Shown: positions 1 to 9,374 of the stretch, piece after piece | Layout of the letters: each line of letters begins with the position of its first letter | Numbering within the stretch: position 1 is the first letter of the stretch | Source of the DNA: Myxococcales bacterium | GTDB taxonomy: Bacteria; Myxococcota_A; Polyangia; Polyangiales; GCA-016699535 | Length of the DNA stretch: 64,000 nt | Reading direction: 5' to 3' | Assembly (NCBI GenBank): GCA_020633325.1 | Contig: JACKDX010000001.1 | Span: forward strand, 372,001 to 436,000 | Translations under genes and position numbers: made by a program | Notes under the pieces: generated by a model | Databases searched by the model: none | What the model saw: only the letters and a program-made list of their open reading frames with translations | What the model was told of the DNA's origin: nothing

Positions 1-1364
1 TTAACTATCGGCTGACGCCACGCGACCGGCTTCGGTTGATGGTATACGGCAGTAGAGACACTCTGCGTCTTTTGTTTCAAGATCCTTCCGAGAGCGACCC
101 GGCCTTTCGCGGCAACTTCGGAGTCCGGAGTGAATTTCACCGAGTGCACATGAGCTGGTTTCACCAGTTCTCCAAAGCCCTCAACCAGAAGATCGATGTC
201 TCCCTAGGTCTTCTGGAGCTGGAGGTAGAACTCGGTAACGATGTCGCCTTCAACCTTTCGAGCGTGGAGGTGTTGGGCCGCTCCGAGTGGAACTGGCGTC
301 TTTCGCCTGTGGTCGGCCTGATTGCCGGCCTTGATATCCGCGCCCAGCCGTCCGACTTTTATTACCGCGGGCCGCAGCCGACACAAGAAGAAGGCGACCC
401 CAGTGGCGGGATCAGTGGGCGGGACCCCATCAGCACCCAACCGTTGGTGTTGGGACAGGGCAGCCTGATGGTCTACGAGCCTGCAGCTTATCTCACCGTG
501 GACCTTCGCCCCATTGAGCAGCTGCAGATTTTGCTGGGCACGCGCTTAGATTGGTTTGGCGTGGTTCGCCGATGGGCACTCGATCCGCGTCTGGCTGTGC
601 GCTATTCACTCAATCAGAAGACCACGCTCAAAGCTGGCGTAGGGTCGTTTAGTCAGCCCCCGGTGGTGCAGGAGGCTTCAGAGGAATTTGGCAATCCATC
701 GCTTCGGCCCATACGGTCCCTGCATGTCAGCGGTGGTCTCGAGCACAAGGTGGACGATGTATACTCGTTCGGGGCGGAGGCCTTCTATAAGCATCTTTGG
801 GATCGCGTAGTCAGCACTCAAGGAGCGGCGTCCCCGTTTTTTATCAACGATGGGATTGGGCGCATCTACGGCCTTGAGGTATTGGCCAGAGCCGAGCCTA
901 AGGGACGATTTTTCGGCTTCTTGTCCTACACGCTTTCGCGCAGTGAGCGGCGTGACCGGGCGGAGGACTGGCGCTTGTTCGACTTCGATCAGACCCACAT
1001 CTTGACCCTCTCGGGCGTATATAAACTCGGCGCGGGGTGGGAGACGGGGGCCACCTTTCGTCTCGTCAGTGGCAATCCGTTTACCCCTATTGCAGGCGGC
1101 ATCTACGATGCGAACGTCGATGTGTATCAGCCCATCTATGGGTCGGTGAACTCAAAAAGGAACAAACTTTTTCATCGATTGGACCTACGCATCGAAAAAC
1201 AATGGAAGCTTCACTATTGGCAGCTCGCCGTGTATCTCGATGTACAAAATGTTTATAATGCGGAGAATCCCGAAGGTACCGTGTACAATTATGACTTCAC
1301 AGAGACGGGCGCGGTGCGGGGCTTGCCCATCATCCCCAGCCTCGGGGTACGAGGTGAGTTTTGA
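1..1364 (+). CDS. TonB-dependent outer-membrane receptor, C-terminal part (5' end outside window)
   Basis: The reading frame is open from base 3, so the gene begins upstream of the window; the TTG at 36 is only an internal codon. The visible part is the C-terminal half of a TonB-dependent receptor barrel: alternating aromatic and polar beta-strand segments, the late-barrel pattern GIGRIYGLEVLARAEPKG, then SYTLSRSE, FDFDQTHILTLSGVYKLG, SGNPFTP, and a final strand ending in phenylalanine (GVRGEF), the usual outer-membrane insertion signal. No plug or TonB box is visible because the 5' end is missing. It overlaps the following lipoprotein gene by 4 bases. Ligand unknown. Confidence 0.85.
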   Translation, partial: NYRLTPRDRLRLMVYGSRDTLRLLFQDPSESDPAFRGNFGVRSEFHRVHMSWFHQFSKALNQKIDVSLGLLELEVELGNDVAFNLSSVEVLGRSEWNWRLSPVVGLIAGLDIRAQPSDFYYRGPQPTQEEGDPSGGISGRDPISTQPLVLGQGSLMVYEPAAYLTVDLRPIEQLQILLGTRLDWFGVVRRWALDPRLAVRYSLNQKTTLKAGVGSFSQPPVVQEASEEFGNPSLRPIRSLHVSGGLEHKVDDVYSFGAEAFYKHLWDRVVSTQGAASPFFINDGIGRIYGLEVLARAEPKGRFFGFLSYTLSRSERRDRAEDWRLFDFDQTHILTLSGVYKLGAGWETGATFRLVSGNPFTPIAGGIYDANVDVYQPIYGSVNSKRNKLFHRLDLRIEKQWKLHYWQLAVYLDVQNVYNAENPEGTVYNYDFTETGAVRGLPIIPSLGVRGEF

Positions 1365-2356
1365 GTGCACGATGGATGATGGTCCTCTTGTTTCTCGCCG
1401 TTGGCTGCGATCCCAACTTTGAGCCTGGTTCGCTACTGACAAAACCCCGAATCTTGGCTGCAAAGGTGCAGTTGGAGCACGACCCTTATGGGTCGTGGCC
1501 ATTACCCGAAGAGGCGATGGACATTACCTGGCTCAGTGTTGATCCGCTTCATGCGCCAGCATTTGAATGGGTGTTTGGAGCATGCGTCCCCTTGCCTACT
1601 TTTAGCGGAAGCCAGTTGTGTCAGAGTGTGCCTTTCGGACTGAGCCAGGGCGAAGGCGCGATGCCGAGATACGCGCTCACGGCGCCTGACACCGCTACCT
1701 TGGGTGATGCCAATCACATACTGATTGCGGGGATTGTCTGCGCACACGGCGAGCTTGTGTTTGAGAGTGATCAAAGCATGGGCGCGCTCGCTGCGAGTCC
1801 AGACGTATTCAGATCTCTCGATGAGCTTGTGCAGTGTCGGGGTCCCGATGCGGAACGCCTATTGGTTACTCTGAAGGTCCCCATAAGAACCGGGGCGGAA
1901 CAAAACCATCACCCCGTTCTTGATGGGGTGCCCATCTATTTCGATTACCAGACATGGCCTGTGACGGAATCCGATTTCCCAGGGACAACCTGCACTCAAG
2001 AAGAAAAGGATAGAGGAGCTGTGCTGACGTCGGGAAAAAAAAGCATCAATATTCGGCTAGCTTTTGATGGACAAGAACGCGAATTTTATCACCTCTTGGG
2101 TGCTCCGGGTAGTTCCGCCCGAGAACTCTTGCAATTATCGCATCTTACGACGGCTGGAAAGTTTGAGCGACAGTTTTCAATCGTGGAATCGACTGCGCCT
2201 GATGATACTGCGGTCGATGTCAAATGGATTCTCCCGCAAGAAGAAGAAGGTTCGCAAGAACCCCGCCGCGTGATGTTTTATTTTATAGCCCGGGACCGGC
2301 GTGGAGGAGTGGGTTGGGCCGTGCGCAGCATTTGTGTGCCATCGGTGTTAGAATAG
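1361..2356 (+). CDS. Hypothetical lipoprotein co-transcribed with TonB receptor
   Basis: A 331-residue protein. The start is TTG at 1361 (overlapping the receptor stop) or ATG at 1376; the second gives a compact signal MMVLLFLAVGC. The lipobox (AVGC) with the following DP predicts a lipid-anchored protein. The rest is a globular, Cys-containing domain without a family I recognise. Translational coupling to the receptor suggests a surface partner or an accessory protein for the same substrate (inference). Confidence 0.7.
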   Translation: MSARWMMVLLFLAVGCDPNFEPGSLLTKPRILAAKVQLEHDPYGSWPLPEEAMDITWLSVDPLHAPAFEWVFGACVPLPTFSGSQLCQSVPFGLSQGEGAMPRYALTAPDTATLGDANHILIAGIVCAHGELVFESDQSMGALAASPDVFRSLDELVQCRGPDAERLLVTLKVPIRTGAEQNHHPVLDGVPIYFDYQTWPVTESDFPGTTCTQEEKDRGAVLTSGKKSINIRLAFDGQEREFYHLLGAPGSSARELLQLSHLTTAGKFERQFSIVESTAPDDTAVDVKWILPQEEEGSQEPRRVMFYFIARDRRGGVGWAVRSICVPSVLE

Positions 2357-2363
2357 CCGCCCC

Positions 2364-3719
2364 ATGGTGGACCGGATTGGCAATTGCAGGATTCTCACCG
2401 AGATCGGCAGTGGCGGCATGGCGGTGGTTTACAAAGCCGTGCAGGAGCCCCTTGGCCGCGTGGTGGCTGTCAAGGCACTCAAGCCGTCTATCGCTGTCGA
2501 TAGTCAGTTTGCTAAACGATTCGAACGCGAAGCGCACTTCATGGCGTCGCTCCAGCATGAAAATATCCTACATGTTTACGACTTCATCAAAGAGCGCGGC
2601 ACCATGTACATCATCATGGAGTATGTGGAGGGCATAGATCTGTACGACCTCCTTGAGCGCGCGCCCAGGCTTCCCGTTGAAGTAGCGGCCATCATTGCAC
2701 TGCAAGTGGTGCGCGCCTTAGATTATGCGCATTTTCGCGGAATAATTCACCGCGATATCAAGCCGGCTAACGTGATCATTTCCCATAGGGGAGAAGTGAA
2801 GTTGATGGACTTTGGGATCGCGAGAGACGATACGCTGGCCGACTTGACCGAAACTGGTACCGGACTTGGCACCCCGAGCTACATGAGTCCTGAGCAGATT
2901 TTGGGGGACAAGTTGGACTTTCGGAGTGACATTTTTTCTTTAGGCATTGTGCTCTATCAAATGATCATTGGGCGCAAGCCGTTCGTGGAGGACGACACAC
3001 GAACAGTGATGCAGAAAATTCGGCTCGATCGGTATACCAGCCCTCGCAAGCTCAATACGACGGTGCCGCGGGCGATGGAACGCATCTTGGCGCGCTGCAT
3101 GGAGAAGTTGCCGGCTAACCGTTATCTGTCAACCCAATCCCTGATTGACGATCTTACGGAGTTTTTAGCGAACCGGATCACTACCAACTACAACGCAAAT
3201 ATGGTTCTGTATTTGCGCGAGGTCGGCGCAATCTCTGAAGTCGAAGCGGAGGAAATCCTTGCTGCGGGAGCACCACGCGGGCCGCGGACGCCCCGAGGCG
3301 ACCGTGGTTTGTTGCGCCACATGGTGGTCGTCCAAGGAATACTATTTCTTGCCGCGCTGGGCAGCGGTATTTTGGTGCAGGCGGCCAATGGTGGCTTTAG
3401 TCGCGAGGCGGTTTCGTCTCCGACGCCGGCGCTCGACGGGCCCGGCGGCACGTTAAAGGTCGTGGTTGACCCTTGGGCGGACCTTTATATCAATGGCAAA
3501 TATGTGGCGACGACACCCTTGGCCCGCGCCATCGCGCTGCCTGCGGGCAAGTACTTTCTTCAACTCAAGAACCCTTATTACAGCGATGGGGAATACGAAA
3601 CGATTGTACGTACCAACCAGACCAAGACCCTTGAGGTGAAACTCAAAAGGCGAGAGACGTCACTGTCGGTTAGGGACCGTCACGGGCAAGGATCTTCGAA
3701 GCCAATGGTTGCTCCATGA
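2364..3719 (+). CDS. Ser/Thr protein kinase with transmembrane segment and C-terminal PEGA domain
   Basis: A Hanks-type kinase. The glycine loop GSGGMA is at residues 15-20, the VAVK lysine at about 37, the catalytic loop HRDIKPAN has Asp131, and the DFG motif starts at Asp149; the activation-segment APE-like motif is SPEQ. After the kinase core a hydrophobic segment at about 320-342 would cross the inner membrane. The outer part (about 359-425) is a PEGA domain, a small beta-fold found on many myxobacterial envelope proteins. It starts 7 bases after the lipoprotein stop, and its stop overlaps the next start (ATGA). It probably links an envelope signal to cytoplasmic phosphorylation; the substrate is unknown. 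Confidence 0.9.
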   Translation: MVDRIGNCRILTEIGSGGMAVVYKAVQEPLGRVVAVKALKPSIAVDSQFAKRFEREAHFMASLQHENILHVYDFIKERGTMYIIMEYVEGIDLYDLLERAPRLPVEVAAIIALQVVRALDYAHFRGIIHRDIKPANVIISHRGEVKLMDFGIARDDTLADLTETGTGLGTPSYMSPEQILGDKLDFRSDIFSLGIVLYQMIIGRKPFVEDDTRTVMQKIRLDRYTSPRKLNTTVPRAMERILARCMEKLPANRYLSTQSLIDDLTEFLANRITTNYNANMVLYLREVGAISEVEAEEILAAGAPRGPRTPRGDRGLLRHMVVVQGILFLAALGSGILVQAANGGFSREAVSSPTPALDGPGGTLKVVVDPWADLYINGKYVATTPLARAIALPAGKYFLQLKNPYYSDGEYETIVRTNQTKTLEVKLKRRETSLSVRDRHGQGSSKPMVAP

Positions 3720-4648
3720 ACCGCATGATGCTTGCTTATGGAATTTTGGCGAACCTGGGCTTGGCTGCGGTGGCAACATCTCATTCTCACGCGCAGGATT
3801 CGGGTTATATCTATATCGTCAAGTCGGGAGATACGTTGGCATCTATTTCCCAACGATTTTATGGTGATTCTGCATTTGAAAAGGTGTTGGTCACTGAAAG
3901 TGGTCTGACGGGCTTCGATGGCGTTTCCATTGTTGCCGGCATGCGGCTTTTGGTGCCGTTTAGCTCGTATTATCGGGTGGCAAGTGGCGATACCTGGAGC
4001 AAGTTGTCTGAGCGATTTTATGGAACTGCAGATCGCGGACAGATCATCGCTTCGAACAATGGTCTCAGCACAGATTCTCCTCCGGAGCAAAACGCCCAGC
4101 TTTTGATTCCGTATGCACTCAGGCATGTTTCCGATGCCCGCGACGATCTTATGAGCATATGCGAGGCATATTATGGGACGACGGAGCCCTTGGCTTCGCT
4201 TCGAAAATTCAATCGCCTCAGTCGGAATAAGCTGAAGAGGTCACAAGTCATTTTGGTCCCGATGCCAAAACTCGTACTGAGCGAGCAGGGACGAAAAATT
4301 GTCGAAGCCGCTACCGGATCGGCACTGCCGGATGGCTCGATTCGACTGCTACAGACCCAAAGTATTCAACGGATTGCTCAACTCCGGGAGCTGGTTCGTC
4401 GAGGGCGCTACATTGAAGCGGTGGCCTACGGGAACGAACTCCAGGGTATAGGCGCTCTTACCGCGAGTCAGAGCGTCGTGGTTTACAGTGAGCTGGCCAC
4501 AGCTTACGTGGCACTCGAGCGAGAAGACCTAGCGCTCAAGGCGTTTAAGGCTGCCCTTGCCTTACATCCCGAGTTGGAGTTGGACACGGCGAAAACATCG
4601 CCTAAGGTGTTGCTTGTGCTCAAGAAGGCCCGTGCGCTAAAGCGCTAG
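3716..4648 (+). CDS. Secreted LysM-repeat protein with TPR-like C-terminus
   Basis: A 310-residue protein with an N-terminal signal peptide ending near SHSHAQ. Three LysM-like repeats follow: about 33-80 (IVKSGDTLASISQRFYGD), 84-132 (YRVASGDTWSKLSERFYG) and a more divergent 137-185 (SICEAYYG). The C-terminal 100 residues are helical, with a TPR-like pattern (AVAYGNELQ... SELATAYVALEREDLALKAF). LysM modules bind peptidoglycan or other GlcNAc polymers, so the protein is probably periplasmic and wall-associated. Its start is coupled to the kinase gene by a 4-base overlap. The stop overlaps the convergent aroE stop by 4 bases. Confidence 0.85.
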   Translation: MNRMMLAYGILANLGLAAVATSHSHAQDSGYIYIVKSGDTLASISQRFYGDSAFEKVLVTESGLTGFDGVSIVAGMRLLVPFSSYYRVASGDTWSKLSERFYGTADRGQIIASNNGLSTDSPPEQNAQLLIPYALRHVSDARDDLMSICEAYYGTTEPLASLRKFNRLSRNKLKRSQVILVPMPKLVLSEQGRKIVEAATGSALPDGSIRLLQTQSIQRIAQLRELVRRGRYIEAVAYGNELQGIGALTASQSVVVYSELATAYVALEREDLALKAFKAALALHPELELDTAKTSPKVLLVLKKARALKR

Positions 4649-5490
4649 GCTTCATTTTCTAGCGCCGCGGCCATCACGTTCGTGGGCGCCTGCTTGTCCG
4701 TCCATTGCTCAAAAGAGAGTCTTGCTTGATGAAGCAGCATACCGCGACCATCATAGGCTTTGAGGCCGCGCGCATTGGCCGCCCGCGTCAGAGGCGTTCC
4801 TTGAGGTCCGTACGCAAGATCAACCACCGCCGTATCCGTTTGCAGGGCCGGCAAGTTTAAGCGCTTCAAAAAGTCTTGGGCCTGGGGACCGTCATGGAGC
4901 ATGGCGCTGCTGGCTTGAATCAACAACTGCGCGCGCGCAGTCCAATCTTGAGCCCTTTCCAGATCGGCTGGGATTAGGACGGTTTTTTTAAGTTGGGTTT
5001 GAAAGTCAGAGACGAGCTCTTCGGCATGCCGAAAGGTGCGCGCCAGTACAGTGATTTCTGCGGCGCCTGACTGAAGCAGGCCACTCACCGCTGCACGTGC
5101 GGCGCCCCCGGTACCGAGCACGCAGATCTTCCGATCAGCCACGGGTACATTCGCCTCGTGTAGAAAATGAACGAGCCCGGGGGCATCGGTGTTGGAACCA
5201 AGGAGCCGACCGTTCCTATTGGTGATGCAATTGACGGCCCCAATTATCCGCGCAGGCGCTTCGACCTCATCCAACATGCGCACGACATCAAGCTTATGTG
5301 GCAGCGTAACGTTCACGCCCTGGATGTTCAGTGCGACAATGGCTTTGACCGCTTCGTTCAATCGCTGAGGAGGGACCGCAAAGGGAACATACACGCCATC
5401 GATGGCAAGCTCTCGGAAGGCTGCATTGTGCATGGCCGGCGACAAAGAATGAGATACGGGCCAACCGAAAATACCGTAGCTGGCGGTCAT
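4645..5490 (-). CDS. aroE: Shikimate dehydrogenase
   Basis: Reduces 3-dehydroshikimate to shikimate with NADPH in the aromatic amino acid pathway. The 281-residue length is normal for the family. Visible motifs: GWPVSHSLSPAMHN, with the shikimate-binding serines at 15 and 17; NVTLPHK, with the catalytic Lys66; SNTDAPG, with Asp102; the glycine-rich nucleotide loop LGTGGAARA; and a C-terminal YDGRGMLLHQA segment. The start codon overlaps the xseA stop (ATGA), so the two are translationally coupled. Confidence 0.96.
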   Translation of the reverse strand: MTASYGIFGWPVSHSLSPAMHNAAFRELAIDGVYVPFAVPPQRLNEAVKAIVALNIQGVNVTLPHKLDVVRMLDEVEAPARIIGAVNCITNRNGRLLGSNTDAPGLVHFLHEANVPVADRKICVLGTGGAARAAVSGLLQSGAAEITVLARTFRHAEELVSDFQTQLKKTVLIPADLERAQDWTARAQLLIQASSAMLHDGPQAQDFLKRLNLPALQTDTAVVDLAYGPQGTPLTRAANARGLKAYDGRGMLLHQARLSFEQWTDKQAPTNVMAAALENEA

Positions 5491-6878
5491 CGCTTCTTTT
5501 CCACTCGGGTAACAAGGCTTCCTTGATGCAGGCGCAGGGCTACCATCTCGCCCACAGCGACCTCCGTGCTGCTGAGGAGCGCTTTGCCCGTTTTGGTATC
5601 GATCGCCAAGGCATATCCGCGCGCCAAAATGGCGATCGGAGAAAGAGCACCGAGTTCGGCATCACGCCGTGCCAATGTGTTCCTATGTTGGGTGAGTACA
5701 CTTGCCATCGAAACCGAGAGTCGACTAACGAGGGCCCCGAAGGAAGCACGATCGTTAGTGAGTTGGTGTCTTACATCGTGCGCCAACAATGCCCGAAGCA
5801 ACCCGGATAGCGTTCTTCTCTTTTGCTCCAACATGTCCCGTACACATTTCGCAAGTTGCGTCAGGGTGTTGTGTAGACCGACCTTAACTCCCATTAAATG
5901 ACGCCGCGGATCCTCAACGGATTTTGCAAGTCGCTCAAGCCGCAAACGGGCACGGTTTAACAGCGCATCCATGGCGCGTTGTAGGCCTCTGGTTTCAGAG
6001 ACGAGCTCGCTCGTGAGTCCTAACTTGTCCGGCACGACCAGTTCAGCGGCGTTCGACGGCGTTGCGGCGCGCAGATCGGCAACCAAGTCGGAGATGGTGA
6101 CATCCACCTCATGGCCAATGGCGCTGACGACGGGCACGCGACTGTTTGCAATCGCTCTGGCCAATGACTCGTCGTTGAATGCCGCGAGATCCTCTGCACT
6201 CCCGCCTCCCCGGGTGATAATGATCACATCCAACTCAGGCAGTCTCTGGATGTTGGCGAGAGCGTTGATAATGGATTGCGGGGCGGGCTTTCCTTGAACG
6301 GTACAAGGCGCCAACACCAATCGCACAGGGTAGCGTGCTGAGGCTACGCGTAACACATCTACAACCGCTGCGCCGTCCATGCTGCTCACAATACCCACGG
6401 TTTGAGGAACGCGCGGCAATGCTCGGCGTCTGTTTGGATCGATAAGCCCCTCCGCCTCAAGTTTCCGGCGGAGGCGATCGAATTGGACTTTGAGCTCTCC
6501 TGCGCCCTCTGGGACTGCCACGCGAACCACCATCTGATAGGCCCCGCGGGCTTCATATAAAGTGAGGCCTCCGGACAAGGACACCCGGGCGCCATCGATT
6601 AACTCGGCCTTGCTCAGCGCCGCGTCGGTGCGGAACATCACACAGCGCAACTGTGCAACGGCGTCTTCATCGTTGAGTGTAAAGTATACATGTCCCGATC
6701 GATGGCGTTTCACGTCTGAAAGCTCGCCGCGCACATGGATGTCATTCCAGTGCGTTTCAAGAGCGCTTCTCACCACCCGATTAAGTTCGCCGACAGTAAA
6801 GATGCGCAGCGGCGACTCCGTGGGCTCCGACGGGGTAGGCCTCAGCTCGGCGTCAAAAAGCCAAAGGGTCGACATCAC
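5487..6878 (-). CDS. xseA: Exodeoxyribonuclease VII large subunit
   Basis: The catalytic subunit of ExoVII, which degrades single-stranded DNA from both ends. It is 463 residues. The N-terminal OB fold (TVGELNRVV...HVRGELSD...GHVYFTLND) is followed by the nuclease core, with RGGGSAEDLAAFNDE and VVSAIGHEVDVTISDLVAD, and a coiled-coil C-terminal half that would bind the small subunit. No xseB gene is visible nearby. Its start lies only 14 bases from the divergent folK start, so the two genes must have overlapping promoters. Confidence 0.96.
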   Translation of the reverse strand: MMSTLWLFDAELRPTPSEPTESPLRIFTVGELNRVVRSALETHWNDIHVRGELSDVKRHRSGHVYFTLNDEDAVAQLRCVMFRTDAALSKAELIDGARVSLSGGLTLYEARGAYQMVVRVAVPEGAGELKVQFDRLRRKLEAEGLIDPNRRRALPRVPQTVGIVSSMDGAAVVDVLRVASARYPVRLVLAPCTVQGKPAPQSIINALANIQRLPELDVIIITRGGGSAEDLAAFNDESLARAIANSRVPVVSAIGHEVDVTISDLVADLRAATPSNAAELVVPDKLGLTSELVSETRGLQRAMDALLNRARLRLERLAKSVEDPRRHLMGVKVGLHNTLTQLAKCVRDMLEQKRRTLSGLLRALLAHDVRHQLTNDRASFGALVSRLSVSMASVLTQHRNTLARRDAELGALSPIAILARGYALAIDTKTGKALLSSTEVAVGEMVALRLHQGSLVTRVEKKR

Positions 6879-6892
6879 CTAAAGCCTATGTC

Positions 6893-7372
6893 ATGTCATC
6901 TGCGATGCAAATGGTGCTTGGGCTCGGATCCAATCTGGGTTGCAGATTGGCGCAGTTGCGTAACGCCGCACGCCATTTGCAAGAGCTACCCGAGACGGTG
7001 ATAGGCCCGCGGTCGATGATTTATGAATCTTTGGCCATCGGTCCGCCTCAACCGAGTTATCTCAATGCGGCCATTCGCTTACGGACAACGCTTAGCCCGC
7101 TTCAGATGTTAGAGCATGCACAGAAGATCGAACGCATTTGCGGAAGAAGGCGAAAGGAGCGCTGGGGGCCTCGCACATTGGACATTGATATCCTTTGGGT
7201 GCGCGGCGGCCCTATCACACATTCTCGTCTCCAAATCCCCCACCCGCACCTCAGGCAACGCGCTTTTGCATTGGCTCCGTTACTCGACGTCGCGCCCGAG
7301 CTGGGCTGGGAATTGAACCCCATCCTGGCTTCGCTTGGGGGTAGACCTTCCATTTATTGCTACGCATGGTGA
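6893..7372 (+). CDS. folK: HPPK, 6-hydroxymethyl-dihydropterin pyrophosphokinase
   Basis: Transfers pyrophosphate from ATP to 6-hydroxymethyl-7,8-dihydropterin in folate synthesis. It is 159 residues. Family motifs are present: LGLGSNLG near the N-terminus, GPPQPSYLNAA, and the signature RWGPRTLDIDIL followed by the HPHLRQRAFALAPL segment. Several starts are possible (ATG 6893, 6905 or 6911); the conserved fold begins at MVLGLGSN, so a later start is possible. No other folate gene is adjacent. Confidence 0.95.
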   Translation: MSSAMQMVLGLGSNLGCRLAQLRNAARHLQELPETVIGPRSMIYESLAIGPPQPSYLNAAIRLRTTLSPLQMLEHAQKIERICGRRRKERWGPRTLDIDILWVRGGPITHSRLQIPHPHLRQRAFALAPLLDVAPELGWELNPILASLGGRPSIYCYAW

Positions 7373-7499
7373 GCTCGGCGTTGCATTTTCGGACAAAAAA
7401 GACGCTAAACTGGTCATTTTTTGCGTATATTATTGAGGTTTTTGCCATAGGACAGTAGCATGTCTCACAAACCCAAGTTGCTCAGTCGAGGATGCCCGC

Positions 7500-9359
7500 A
7501 TGGCCGATACGCGCAAAGATAAGCGCGCACCCGTATCGTTAAAGGTACGTTTTAAGAGTGCTACTGTCGATCAGTTCATCGAACAGTACAGCATCGATAT
7601 ATCCCGTGGCGGCCTGTTTATAAAATCCAAGAGCCCTATGCCGGTGGGCACATTGCTCAAGTTCGAGTTCCAACTGAAGGACGAGTCGCGGCTTATACAG
7701 GGCGTTGGACGCGTGGTGTGGATGCGGATGGTGGCGCAATCGAGTGACCCGGATCGGCCGCCGGGGATGGGTGTCAAATTCATTAAAATGGATCCCCAAA
7801 GCCGCGCCATCGTCGAACGTATCGTGGCGCCGCGGGGCGAGCGCCCAGCGGCCTATGAGTCTGGCACCGCCGAAGCGGCGCCGCCACCCCCGCAACCTCG
7901 TCAAGGGGGTTTTGCTTATGCGGACGTGCGCGCCCAGTCTGAGCAGCCATTTTTTCCTAGCACTACGCCCGAGAGTGAACTCCCACCTCTTGAGGATCGC
8001 ACCCAGGTACGTCACGCGAGCCAGTTTTTGGCCTCAGCGGTGGTGCAAGCTGGCGTTGATCCAGATATTGCGCAACAAGCCCAGGAAGAAGCATGGCGCG
8101 CCCGACGGCGCACCGAAGAATTAGAGAGACAGCGAGCGGTCGCAGCCTCCCTTAACAGTGAAGTACGCGGCGATTCCATTCGTCCCACCAATCGGCCACC
8201 TGAAAGAACGAGCCGCCCCGCAGCTTCGCACACGGTGTCGTACGGGGACTATGGCGGGCTTTTTGGTTCTGGTCCCCACGTCTCGCCCGTAACGCCAGGC
8301 GAACTCACGACGGCTAACGCCAACGAAAAAGATGATGGCGCAGCGGATTCCTCACTCCCGCCTTCGACCAGATACAAGAGCATTCCAGTGGCGATGTCGG
8401 GGGCCACAGCTCATGTGGCGGCGGGCCGCGAGGATCGCCGCTCCTCGGCAGGAAAGTTTGTATGGATAGTCCTTCTCGGCGCTGCTGCCCTCGCCCTCCT
8501 TGGCATGTGGGGATGGCACGACGGATGGTTCGACTCAGTGTTAGGGCGTGCCATTTCCGCACCCTCCCCGGAAGCCTCTGCGATCACACAGCGTGCATCT
8601 CAGGTGAACGCTCCAAAACCCACGCTCCCCTCCCCCCCGCCCTCCGCCGCGACGGCTCCAACCTCACCTGCGACATTCAAGGTGGAGGTAAGGAGCGATC
8701 CATCAGGCGCCATGGTCATGCAAGACGGCATCGAGAAGGGGAAGACGCCGACAGACTTGGAATTCTTGGCCAATACCCAGGCGACTATTACCCTCAAACA
8801 CCCAGGTTTCGCCGCCGTCGCGAAGCAAATCGGCCCGGCGAAGCCGCAAACGCCGCTGCATGTGAAACTCCCGCCACTCGCGTATGTGCTTGAAATCGTT
8901 ACAAATCCACCCGGCGCAGATGTGACGGCGCTCGGGCAGAGTAAACATGCCCCGGGCGTGTTCACGCTGGGCGTGGTGAAAAACAATTTCGTGGTGCGCG
9001 CTCACAAGCCCGGCTTTGTGCCGCAAGAGCGCGTGGTTATGGTGGATGACTTTCAGGAACGAACCGGCCAGATGCGTCACCGTCTCGTGCTAGATCTCAA
9101 GGCCAAGGCCCCGGGGGTATCACCCGAACCCGTGCTGCCGCCGCCCGTAGAAAGCCCAGTCCCAAGCCCTCCGAGCAGTGACGCGCCGACTGCCCCGAGC
9201 CCTAAAACACCTGCCCCCGTCCCACCCAAGCCCGAGCCACCCCAACCGGAGCCGCCCAAACAAGAAGCACCTATAGCGCCACCTTCCACAAAGCCGGCCC
9301 CTGTTCCAGCTCCTCCTGCGCCCGAGCAGAATCCTGAACTTCCCACCAATCCGTTCTAA
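7500..9359 (+). CDS. PilZ-domain membrane protein with two PEGA-like domains and Pro-rich tail
   Basis: A 619-residue protein. The N-terminal PilZ domain (about 1-115) has both c-di-GMP contact motifs: R-x3-R at residues 5-9 (TRKDKR) and DISRGG. This is the standalone PilZ type common as paralogues in myxobacteria. A charged, low-complexity linker follows (about 120-315), then one transmembrane helix (WIVLLGAAALALLGMWGW), then two PEGA-like units (about 390-450 and 460-535: VRSDPSGAMVMQDG..KGKTPTDL and IVTNPPGADVTALG), and a tail rich in proline ending NPF. The layout suggests a cytoplasmic c-di-GMP sensor coupled to a periplasmic part. A GAGGA ribosome site precedes the ATG, and the upstream spacer (7373-7499) contains an AT-rich TATATTAT stretch but no clear full promoter. 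Confidence 0.85.
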   Translation: MADTRKDKRAPVSLKVRFKSATVDQFIEQYSIDISRGGLFIKSKSPMPVGTLLKFEFQLKDESRLIQGVGRVVWMRMVAQSSDPDRPPGMGVKFIKMDPQSRAIVERIVAPRGERPAAYESGTAEAAPPPPQPRQGGFAYADVRAQSEQPFFPSTTPESELPPLEDRTQVRHASQFLASAVVQAGVDPDIAQQAQEEAWRARRRTEELERQRAVAASLNSEVRGDSIRPTNRPPERTSRPAASHTVSYGDYGGLFGSGPHVSPVTPGELTTANANEKDDGAADSSLPPSTRYKSIPVAMSGATAHVAAGREDRRSSAGKFVWIVLLGAAALALLGMWGWHDGWFDSVLGRAISAPSPEASAITQRASQVNAPKPTLPSPPPSAATAPTSPATFKVEVRSDPSGAMVMQDGIEKGKTPTDLEFLANTQATITLKHPGFAAVAKQIGPAKPQTPLHVKLPPLAYVLEIVTNPPGADVTALGQSKHAPGVFTLGVVKNNFVVRAHKPGFVPQERVVMVDDFQERTGQMRHRLVLDLKAKAPGVSPEPVLPPPVESPVPSPPSSDAPTAPSPKTPAPVPPKPEPPQPEPPKQEAPIAPPSTKPAPVPAPPAPEQNPELPTNPF

Positions 9360-9374
9360 CCGGACGAGTTGGCG

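Noticed and set aside
9077..9349. Gly-rich minus-strand frame opposite the PilZ protein tail
   Set aside because: It is the mirror of the Pro-rich coding sequence, a composition artefact.
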